A stretch of DNA of 64,000 bases, taken from Anaerolineae bacterium (GTDB lineage Bacteria > Chloroflexota > Anaerolineae > Anaerolineales > UBA4823). The notes under the pieces are model-generated. The model was not told the origin of the DNA. It worked only from the letters and a program-made list of their open reading frames with translations, and ran no database searches. A program made the position numbers and the translations under genes. The stretch is from assembly GCA_003130835.1 (NCBI GenBank), contig QEXX01000048.1:1-64000 (forward strand). The letters are read 5' to 3'. This document shows, one piece after another, positions 18,958 through 27,221 of the stretch (position 1 is the stretch's first letter; each line of letters opens with the position of its first letter).

Positions 18958-20385
18958 ATGGAAGGTAGCCAGCGCATCCTGATCAAGAACGTGGAAATTC
19001 TTACAGCAAGCGAAAAGTACCCGGCCAATATCCTAATTGAAGGGGAAAAAATCCATACCATCGGGTCCAATTTGTCCGCAGAGGGCTGTGTTGTGATCGA
19101 TGGGCGTGGGTTGACGGCCATGCCGGGTGGCGTAGATGTCCATACACACTTCGACCTGCCGATGTTTGGCACGGTTTCCAGCGATGATCATTACACAGGC
19201 CATAAAGCCGCCGCCTTTGGGGGAACGACAACGGTGATCGATTTTGTCCCCTTAGACAAACCGACCTTGGAAGAGAGCATTCAGGTTTGGCGCGAAAAAG
19301 CCGATCCGAAGGCAGCCATAGACTTTAGTTTTCACATGAATATCTCGCGTTGGAATGACCAAATTGCTCGAGAATTGCCCAAATTGGTTGATTGGGGAAT
19401 GCCTTCTATCAAGGTGTTTACAGCGTATAACCATCGCTTGCGCATTCAGGATGGTGAAATTTTCTCAGCGATGCGTATAGCAAAAGAACACGGCATCCTG
19501 ACCTTACTTCATGCCGAAAATGGGGATGTCATCGAAACCTTAGTTGCTGAAGCTCTAGCGAACGGTAAAACAGCTCCTGAATGGCATGCTTATACGCGGC
19601 CGAGTTGGGGTGCAGTGGAAGCGACCCTGCGAGGCATTGCCCTAGCCGCCCAGAGCGGTGCTCCGCTCTACGTGGTTCACATGAATGCTGGGGGCGAGGT
19701 AGACCAATTGGCTTATGGGCGGGAGAAGGGAGTGGCCGTGATGGGAGAGACTTGTCCCCAGTATCTATTCTTCACCGTAGAGCATTTGCGTCGTCCTGAT
19801 GGGGCAAAGTGGATTTGTTCGCCCCCCATGCGTACGGCCGAAGATAATGAGCGCTTGTGGGAGGGTTTGGCGCAGGGCATCATCCAGACAATCGGCACCG
19901 ATCATTGTCCGTTCTTTTATGATGGTACCAAACCGATCCTCTATGAGGGAAAAGAGGTAGCTATCCCCGGCAAAGAACTGGGCAAAGATGACTTTACCAA
20001 GATTCCCAATGGTTTGCCGGGCGTTGGTGACCGCTTACCCATTCTTTGGACCTATGGCGTGCGTGCAGGCCGCATTACCGAAAACCAATTTGTGGCATTG
20101 AACTGCACGAATCCAGCCAAAATCTTTGGCTTGTATCCCCGAAAAGGAACGCTTTTGCCCGGCTCGGATGCAGATATTGTGCTGTGGGACTTGAATAAGC
20201 GTGTCACCTATGGGGTTTCGGTAGCCCAGCATCGCACCGATTACAACCTTTATGAAGGTTGGGAGCTGGTGGGTTATCCGGTCAAGGTTTTCTTGCGAGG
20301 TAAATTGATTGTCGATGGAGAGCAGTGGCTCGGAACGCCGGGACAAGGGCTATTCCTGAAGCGCTCGAGCGGTATGGTGTTATAG
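18958..20385 (+). CDS. Dihydropyrimidinase / hydantoinase family amidohydrolase
   Basis: GGVDVHTHFDLPMFGTVSSDDHYTGHKAAAFGGTTTVIDFV, SIKVFTAYNHRL (carbamylated Lys region), HAENGD, TDHCPFFYD. Confidence 0.92.
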   Translation: MEGSQRILIKNVEILTASEKYPANILIEGEKIHTIGSNLSAEGCVVIDGRGLTAMPGGVDVHTHFDLPMFGTVSSDDHYTGHKAAAFGGTTTVIDFVPLDKPTLEESIQVWREKADPKAAIDFSFHMNISRWNDQIARELPKLVDWGMPSIKVFTAYNHRLRIQDGEIFSAMRIAKEHGILTLLHAENGDVIETLVAEALANGKTAPEWHAYTRPSWGAVEATLRGIALAAQSGAPLYVVHMNAGGEVDQLAYGREKGVAVMGETCPQYLFFTVEHLRRPDGAKWICSPPMRTAEDNERLWEGLAQGIIQTIGTDHCPFFYDGTKPILYEGKEVAIPGKELGKDDFTKIPNGLPGVGDRLPILWTYGVRAGRITENQFVALNCTNPAKIFGLYPRKGTLLPGSDADIVLWDLNKRVTYGVSVAQHRTDYNLYEGWELVGYPVKVFLRGKLIVDGEQWLGTPGQGLFLKRSSGMVL

Positions 20386-20392
20386 GTCTTGC

Positions 20393-21943
20393 ATGATCGC
20401 TTCGTTTTTCTTGGTCGGCGCCATTCTTGCGCCGCTGTTCTCCTTTGCCTTGTTGGCGCTTCTGCGCTTTCGTAAGGCAAGGATAGGCCTCCAGTGGTTG
20501 GTGAGCTACCTGGGGGCAATGTTTGCTTGGCTTTGCCTGTTCGGATTGCGATTCTTCTTGCCCCATGAGCTGGCGATGTGGCGCTGGCAGCCGCAAAATC
20601 TCTTTCCGCTTTCGCCAGCCCTCTTGGCAGATGGTTTTTCATGGCCAATCGGCTTGATTTTGGTTTCGGTGGGCGGGGCTGTCCTGTTGACTGAAGCAAC
20701 AACGCAAGCTGAAGAACGGGTATTCGGATGGGCAGGCAACTTATTGTTAGTAGGGCTGGGGTTGAGTGCCATTTTTGCTGGCAACCAGTTAACTCTCTTG
20801 TTGGCATGGGCAGCCACTGATTTGGTTGAATTGGCAATTTGGTTGAGCCGCCCAGCCCAAGCGCAATTGCGAGAGCGGGTGATCTTGGCTTTTTCTTCCC
20901 GCGCCTTTGCGGTCATGCTGTCCTTGTGGGGCTTTGGAAACCCGTGGGCTTATGTGGTTTCGATTCTTTTACGCTGGGGTGTATTTCCCTTTCATCTGCC
21001 TTATCTGGAATCGCCGGATCTGCGCCGCGGGTTAGGGACGATCATCCGAATCGTGCCTCCCCTGACCACGATCCCATTGCTTGCCCGTTTTGCTGACTTG
21101 GCAACTTTTTCCAGCTTAGAATGGATCCGGCTGATTCTGGGCGTGATTGCTTTGCTTGCCCTGATCCAGTGGGTGCTGAGCGCAGACGTGTTTGAGAGCC
21201 GGCCGTTTTGGATCATTGGCGTAGCTTCGTTTGCTTTTTATGCTGCAGTTTTAGGCCGCCCGGAGGCCGTACTTGCTTGGGGGGGTGTTCTAGCTGTTTG
21301 TGGCAGCTTTTTATTCTTGACACAAGTGCGTGATCGTTTCTGGTTGCTGACCTTTGGCTTTGTTGTGATGTTGCTGCTCGGTCTGCCTTTCACCCCCTTT
21401 TGGGACTTGGTACGCATCTATCCTCGCCGTTGGTCAATGGAAACTCTGTTTTGGATGCTCTCGCATTTTCTGCTGATTGTGGGAGCAGGGCGCTTTTTCC
21501 TCCAAAAACCCAAAGGCGCCATCGAAGGGGAGCCCTGGACTCAATTCTTGCATCGTTTTGCCTTGATTGGTTTGATCGGCTCTGTTTTGATCGTAGGCTA
21601 TGGCGGGTGGAGAAGCGTACTTGAAACAGCGCTAAGCCGCCCTTATACCCAAGGACGGAGTTGGCTAGAGTATTTCATTGGGTTCGGACTGATGGGCATG
21701 AGCCTCCTAATGGCTTTGATGCTGCGCTGGCGATCTTTGCCGAGCTTGCGCCTCTCCGAACGATGGAGGCGATGGTTTTCAATGGAGTGGCTATACGGTT
21801 TTCTGCGCTGGGCTTTTCGGCAAGTAGGGATACTCTATCAGCAATTTGAAGCGGTGCTGGAAGGCAGAGGCGGCATCCTATGGGCAATTGTATTTACCTT
21901 TGTGCTTGCGCGGGTTTTTCTCTTCTTTCGGGAGGGACAATAA
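20393..21943 (+). CDS. Complex I/Mrp antiporter-like membrane protein (NuoL/M/N family, divergent)
   Basis: Highly hydrophobic; WGVFPFHLPYLES resembles the PFHxWLPDA loop. Confidence 0.6.
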   Translation: MIASFFLVGAILAPLFSFALLALLRFRKARIGLQWLVSYLGAMFAWLCLFGLRFFLPHELAMWRWQPQNLFPLSPALLADGFSWPIGLILVSVGGAVLLTEATTQAEERVFGWAGNLLLVGLGLSAIFAGNQLTLLLAWAATDLVELAIWLSRPAQAQLRERVILAFSSRAFAVMLSLWGFGNPWAYVVSILLRWGVFPFHLPYLESPDLRRGLGTIIRIVPPLTTIPLLARFADLATFSSLEWIRLILGVIALLALIQWVLSADVFESRPFWIIGVASFAFYAAVLGRPEAVLAWGGVLAVCGSFLFLTQVRDRFWLLTFGFVVMLLLGLPFTPFWDLVRIYPRRWSMETLFWMLSHFLLIVGAGRFFLQKPKGAIEGEPWTQFLHRFALIGLIGSVLIVGYGGWRSVLETALSRPYTQGRSWLEYFIGFGLMGMSLLMALMLRWRSLPSLRLSERWRRWFSMEWLYGFLRWAFRQVGILYQQFEAVLEGRGGILWAIVFTFVLARVFLFFREGQ

Positions 21944-21946
21944 TCA

Positions 21947-22573
21947 TTGAACGCAGCCTGGGCGGAGCTGGCCGGCGTTTTTGTGGTGCTTACCGTTAGC
22001 CTCCTAAACCTTGTCATGCAGGACTGGCGGAAAAGAATTGTCGCTTTGGCTGCTCAAGCGATTGGTGTGTTCTTGCTTTGCTTCCAGAGTTTATCCCTAA
22101 ACTTAGCGTTGGTAAAGTTTATCGAGGGGTGGATGGCTGCTGCGATCTTAGGGACAGCGATGGCGAATGTACAATCAGGCTTGAAGACGAAAGCTGATCA
22201 GCCAACCGATGGCGCTTCGAATTTTTCTATGCCGCTCTCTGCCTTCGTTTTTCGATTGGCGACCGTGCTACTCATCAGCGGGCTTTTGTACGTCGGTGCT
22301 CCCTATTTGATGTCGGTTTTCAATGGTGTTCGCTTTTTGCAAAGCCTGGCGGTGTTAGGTTTGTGTGGAGTGGGGCTATTGGTGCTGAGTTTTCGAGTCT
22401 CGGCGCTATCGCTTGCCATTGGTTTAATCACCGTGCTGAACGGTTTCGAGATCCTCTTGGCTGTGATCGAACCTTCCCTCCTGCTACACGGTTTGCTGGC
22501 GGGGGTGATCTTGAGTATTGCTTTTCTGGGTGCATTTCTGTTGCTTTACGAAGGAGAAGTGGTTCCCTTGTGA
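21947..22573 (+). CDS. Small polytopic membrane protein, NuoK/HyfE-like by context
   Basis: 208 aa, multiple TM helices, between two NuoL/N-like genes. Confidence 0.5.
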   Translation: MNAAWAELAGVFVVLTVSLLNLVMQDWRKRIVALAAQAIGVFLLCFQSLSLNLALVKFIEGWMAAAILGTAMANVQSGLKTKADQPTDGASNFSMPLSAFVFRLATVLLISGLLYVGAPYLMSVFNGVRFLQSLAVLGLCGVGLLVLSFRVSALSLAIGLITVLNGFEILLAVIEPSLLLHGLLAGVILSIAFLGAFLLLYEGEVVPL

Positions 22574-23976
22574 ATGCCCCCATTCTCTGGATTCTCTTGC
22601 CTTTAGTCTTTGCTGTTGGGTTGCTGCTCATCGCCCGCTGGCAGAGGCTATGCCGTGCCGTGGGAAGCGCCTTCGCGTTGCTTTTGACGGCTTCGGCCTT
22701 GCTTTTACCGGTTGGAGAAATCGTCCAATTAGGGATTGTCTCATTTGAAATTCAACCCAGTTGGGTTGTGTTGGGGCGTCGGTTTGTGATCGATGAACTG
22801 GATCGTCCTTATGTCCTGCTGATTTACCTAGTCGTTACCTTTTGGTTTATTGGTAGCCTAAGCCAAACGACCTCTCTGCTTTTCATTCCGTTGGGCATGG
22901 CACTTGGTGGAACGCTGATTGCAGCTATCTTTATCAAGCCTTTTTACTATGGGGCTATCTTACTCCTGTTCGCCGCCCTGCTGAATATCGTCTGGTTTGT
23001 TTCAGACGAAAATGCGCTGGATTTGGGAATCAAGCGCTATTGGATCTTTCAAACGCTGGCGATGCCATTGTTGGTCTTAGCGGGTTGGTTGATTGGCGGC
23101 ACAGAAGCGAACCCGGGAGATATTCCGGCGGCTGCGTTAATTTATGGGCTCCTATTGCTTGGCTTCAGTCTGTTGCTCAGCAATGTACCGTTTCAAAGTT
23201 GGCTTCCTGCAGTAGCGCAGCGAGTCAAACCCTATTCATTTTCGTTGACCATCTTCCTAACTCCCTTTACTGCTCTGGTTTTTGTGCTCACCTTTCTTCG
23301 GCAAGCCAGTTGGCTGCTTTCCTCTCCGTGGATTGTGCTTTTCTTTAGTATTCAGGGTTTCTTGATGGTGATTCTAGGAGGGATCGGAGCAATTTACCAC
23401 CGCCATATCGGGCGTTGGATGGGGTATGCCCTGATGAAGGAGATTGGATTAAGTTTGCTGTTGATCGGCTTGGGCATCGGCTTATCTGATCCACGTCCAT
23501 TCTTCGCTATGCTTTTTATGCAAATTGTGCCGCGCGGCTTGGCTTTAGCTCTTGGCGGATTTGCCGCGAACCTCTATGCTGAACAGGGCAAGGGATTGGG
23601 GCTTCAGCAGTTGGTTGGCATCGGCAGACACTATCCGGTTGCTACCTTGGGGTATTTTCTTGCGGTATTAACCCTAGTGGGTTTCCCGTTATTGGCTTCC
23701 TTTCCCGTCCATTTGACGCTTTGGCAAGCGTGGTTTCAAAGGTTTCCGCCTTTTGCGTTTGCAGCGATCTTTGGCAGTGTGGGGGTGCTCATCGGTGGGT
23801 TGCGGTCGCTGGCTGTCCTGGTGCGTACTGTTGATCCCATGCAGGCATCAAACCTAGAATCTCGACCTCAAAAGCTGTTGATCCTCGTTGGATCGGTTTT
23901 GTTGCTCTTAATGGGCGTTTTTCCCCAGTGGTTCTTATTTCCGTTTTACCAAATGGGACTCGCGTTTTTCCGCTAA
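22570..23976 (+). CDS. Complex I/hydrogenase-4-like membrane subunit (NuoN/M-like)
   Basis: SNVPFQSWLPAVAQRVKPYSFSL loop; GTG start overlaps upstream stop (GTGA at 22570). Listed ORF begins at 22363. Confidence 0.65.
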   Translation: MNAPILWILLPLVFAVGLLLIARWQRLCRAVGSAFALLLTASALLLPVGEIVQLGIVSFEIQPSWVVLGRRFVIDELDRPYVLLIYLVVTFWFIGSLSQTTSLLFIPLGMALGGTLIAAIFIKPFYYGAILLLFAALLNIVWFVSDENALDLGIKRYWIFQTLAMPLLVLAGWLIGGTEANPGDIPAAALIYGLLLLGFSLLLSNVPFQSWLPAVAQRVKPYSFSLTIFLTPFTALVFVLTFLRQASWLLSSPWIVLFFSIQGFLMVILGGIGAIYHRHIGRWMGYALMKEIGLSLLLIGLGIGLSDPRPFFAMLFMQIVPRGLALALGGFAANLYAEQGKGLGLQQLVGIGRHYPVATLGYFLAVLTLVGFPLLASFPVHLTLWQAWFQRFPPFAFAAIFGSVGVLIGGLRSLAVLVRTVDPMQASNLESRPQKLLILVGSVLLLLMGVFPQWFLFPFYQMGLAFFR

Positions 23977-24109
23977 GGCTCCGCAGAAGGAAGGCTGGGT
24001 TCCTGAATGGCTTTCCAGATTTTGCCTGTCGAACATCAAATCTTCAGGGTCATTCGCTCATGCTATAATCGGCATGAAGCAGTTTACCCGCTCGGGATGA
24101 GGAGCATCC

Positions 24110-25276
24110 ATGCAACCTGAACAGATATTAAAAAAATTAGATTGGTTGGATGAAGAGCGCCGCCGGGACAAGGCGACCATCGTCTCCTTAGAGGAGAAAA
24201 TCAAAGGCTTAGAGCAAAGTTTACAAAGTGCCAACCAGCAAATTAAGGAATTATTAACGGAGTTAAGTCGATTAAAACCCTTAGGCGGGCGGATTGACCA
24301 AACGGACGAGGCAATTTTGAAATTCAAAGTGGAAGTCAAGCAACAGTTTGAGGAACTGGAGAAGGAAACGCTGCGTCGTGACCAGGAAACCGAAAAACTC
24401 CACCGTGTTGAAATCAAAGCTTTGGACGCTTCCGTCATTGAGTTGCGCAAGGAGCTGAGTACATTAGCAGAGATTCGGCGCAGCTTACAAACCCGCATTG
24501 AGGAAGAACTGCGCCTCTCCCGAGCAATCGAGGAGGTGGAAGAAAAAGTCGCCGAATTGCAACGCAGTGAAGAAGAGTTCCATCGTCTTGTCCGTCAGAG
24601 CGAGGACAATCGGCGTCAGGATGCGCGCAAGATCACCGATTTGCAAGGAGAGACAACCGCCATCCGCAAACTTTACAACGAATTACAGGCGCAGTTTGAG
24701 TTAGCCAGTGTGACAGCCAAACGGATTGAAAATCGAATTACCGAGTTGGAAGGCACCTTCGCTGAACTCAAGCAAGCGCAGATGAAGTTTATTGAAGAGC
24801 AATCCCTTATTCAGGTGGAACGAGAACGCCTTTGGAAAGAATGGTTGGGGAGGATTGAGCAATATGAAGAGACCGTCAAAGACGTGAATCAAACCCTACA
24901 AAGTGTGGAGGCTACCCATCGCTCTGTCCAACGGGCGCAAAAGGCTGTGGAAGAGCTTGCCCAAAAGGTCGAGCGGCGAGTGAGCGAGCTAACCGAGTTA
25001 CAGCGTCTGGGCGAGGAACGCTTACGGCAAGAATGGGTAGCTTTCAAGAGCGATGATCAGAAGCGCTGGACGAACTACACCCTCGTTCAAGAAGAAATTC
25101 GTTCCGAATTCGTCCGCCAGATGGAGAAATTTTCCCAAGAATTAAGCGAGTTGGAGGAAGACATCCAACCCATAAAAGATGCCATTGCTTTACTGAACGC
25201 CCAAATGGAACGGAACTTGCGCAACCTGCTGAATGCCATCTATAACTGGGCTTCGGAATATGACCGTTCATCCTGA
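24110..25276 (+). CDS. Long coiled-coil protein
   Basis: Heptad-rich E/K/Q/L sequence over nearly all 388 aa, no signal peptide seen. Confidence 0.7.
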   Translation: MQPEQILKKLDWLDEERRRDKATIVSLEEKIKGLEQSLQSANQQIKELLTELSRLKPLGGRIDQTDEAILKFKVEVKQQFEELEKETLRRDQETEKLHRVEIKALDASVIELRKELSTLAEIRRSLQTRIEEELRLSRAIEEVEEKVAELQRSEEEFHRLVRQSEDNRRQDARKITDLQGETTAIRKLYNELQAQFELASVTAKRIENRITELEGTFAELKQAQMKFIEEQSLIQVERERLWKEWLGRIEQYEETVKDVNQTLQSVEATHRSVQRAQKAVEELAQKVERRVSELTELQRLGEERLRQEWVAFKSDDQKRWTNYTLVQEEIRSEFVRQMEKFSQELSELEEDIQPIKDAIALLNAQMERNLRNLLNAIYNWASEYDRSS

Positions 25277-25295
25277 CTCTTAGAGGAGCTGCCGG

Positions 25296-27221
25296 GTGAG
25301 AGTAGTTGGCACAGCCGGACATGTTGATCACGGAAAATCCAGCTTGGTCCAGGCTTTGAGCGGGATGAACCCCGATCGCCTGGCGGAAGAGCAAGCCCGC
25401 CAAATGACCATTGACTTGGGGTTTGCTTGGCTGACTTTACCCAATGGCGAAGAAATCGGGATTGTGGATGTGCCTGGTCATCGCGATTTTATCGAGAATA
25501 TGCTCGCTGGCGTGGGGGGGATTGATGCCGTTTTGCTGGTCATCGCTGCCGATGAAGGTGTCATGCCGCAAACCAAAGAACACTTGGCGATTATCGATTT
25601 GCTGCAGATTGAGCATGGCGTGGTTGCGTTAAATAAGGTGGATTTGGTGGATGATGAATGGGTGGATTTGGTCGAGAGCGAAGTGCGCGACTTGTTGCTG
25701 AAAACCCGGCTTGCTCAGGCGCCGCTTGTGCGGGTTTCGGCGAAAACCAAGCACGGTCTGGATGCCTTACTGTACTCGCTCCAAGATCAGCTTGCTCATC
25801 TGCCCCTGCGACTTAACCGTGGCAGGCCCCGCTTGCCGATCGATCGCGTCTTCACCCTGAGTGGCTTTGGGACGATTGTCACCGGCACACTGATTGACGG
25901 CGATTTGGAAGTCGGCAGGGAGTGTGAGATCTTACCCAAAGGAATCAAGACCCGCATTCGCAGCCTGCAAACCCATAAAAAGAAAGAAGAACTGGCTTTA
26001 GCGGGTAGCCGCACTGCTGCAAACTTAGCTGGGGTTTCTGTTGATCAGATTCGGCGGGGAGATGTTTTGGTGCAAAGCGGCTCGCTGAAGCCAACTCAGC
26101 GCGTGGATGTCCGCTTTCGGCTCTTGGCGGATGTCTCCGCTCCCTTGAAACATAACATGGAGGTCAAGTTTTTCCTTTATACTAGTGAAACGCTGGGTCG
26201 GGTGCGCGTGTTGGGTGCGGAAGCACTTGCAGCCGGGCAAGAAGGATGGCTGCAGATTGAACTTCAACAGCCGATTGTTGCCCTGCGCGGCGATCGTTTC
26301 ATTTTGCGTCGACCTTCACCGCCCGAAACGCTCGGTGGGGGGGAGATCCTGGATGCCTTCCCACAGCGGCGTTATAAACGCTTTGGCGAGGAATGGCGCG
26401 AACGGCTGCAAGCCTTGTCCAAGGGCGAACCCAAAGAGGTGATCCTAAGGCTTTTACAGCGCAACCAATGGATGACCGCCCAGCAAATCCTTCAACACAC
26501 CAACTTTTCCACCGAAGTGGTACAACAGGCGCTGCAGCAATTGTTGCAAGAAAACCAAGTGGTTGATCCCCAAGAGCGCTTTCTATCAGCGAGTAAAGAA
26601 AGCTGGGAAACCCCTTTGGTGGCGCGTTCCCAATGGGAAACCTGGCAGCACCAAGCGTTGAATCTCCTGAGTGAATACCATCGTGCTTACCCCTTACGGC
26701 GCGGCATGCCCCGTGAAGCGTTGAAGAACCGCCTCAAACTAACGATTCCTCTGTTCCAGGTCCTGGTTGATGAGCTGCTTCGGCAACAAGCCTTGCGCCA
26801 GGCACAAAACATACTGGCACGGGCGGACTTTAGCATCCAGCTCAAAGCGGCTCAGCGGGAACAAGCCGATGCGCTGTTGCGTCAAATGGCTGAGTCGCCG
26901 TATGCACCGCCCAGTGTCAAAGACTGTAAGCAAAAACTCGGTGAAGAGCTTTATCAAGCTATGTTAGAATTGGGCGAGTTAATTCAAGTCTCCGATGAGG
27001 TTGTTTTTCGCAGGCAAGATTACCTCACAGCCAAAGAAGCGGTACAGAGGTTAATTAACCAGCATGGGCAGGTCAGCGCGGCGCAGGTGCGCGATCACCT
27101 GCAGACCAGCCGCAAATACGCGCTGGCTTTACTGGAATACCTTGATCAGGTCGGATTCACCGAACGGCGGGGTGATGTGCGTATCTTGAAAGCTGATGTG
27201 CTGAACGGGAAGGAGAAGTGA
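25296..27221 (+). CDS. selB: Selenocysteine-specific translation elongation factor
   Basis: GTG start; VVGTAGHVDHGKSSLVQALSG, RQMTIDLGFAWL, DVPGHRDFIENMLAG, NKVDLV and C-terminal winged-helix region. Confidence 0.93.
   Translation: MRVVGTAGHVDHGKSSLVQALSGMNPDRLAEEQARQMTIDLGFAWLTLPNGEEIGIVDVPGHRDFIENMLAGVGGIDAVLLVIAADEGVMPQTKEHLAIIDLLQIEHGVVALNKVDLVDDEWVDLVESEVRDLLLKTRLAQAPLVRVSAKTKHGLDALLYSLQDQLAHLPLRLNRGRPRLPIDRVFTLSGFGTIVTGTLIDGDLEVGRECEILPKGIKTRIRSLQTHKKKEELALAGSRTAANLAGVSVDQIRRGDVLVQSGSLKPTQRVDVRFRLLADVSAPLKHNMEVKFFLYTSETLGRVRVLGAEALAAGQEGWLQIELQQPIVALRGDRFILRRPSPPETLGGGEILDAFPQRRYKRFGEEWRERLQALSKGEPKEVILRLLQRNQWMTAQQILQHTNFSTEVVQQALQQLLQENQVVDPQERFLSASKESWETPLVARSQWETWQHQALNLLSEYHRAYPLRRGMPREALKNRLKLTIPLFQVLVDELLRQQALRQAQNILARADFSIQLKAAQREQADALLRQMAESPYAPPSVKDCKQKLGEELYQAMLELGELIQVSDEVVFRRQDYLTAKEAVQRLINQHGQVSAAQVRDHLQTSRKYALALLEYLDQVGFTERRGDVRILKADVLNGKEK

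Noticed and set aside
22363-22569. N-terminal extension of the NuoN-like ORF starting at 22363
   Set aside because: Overlaps the preceding gene out of frame with non-membrane composition; the GTG at 22570 in a GTGA overlap is the better start.
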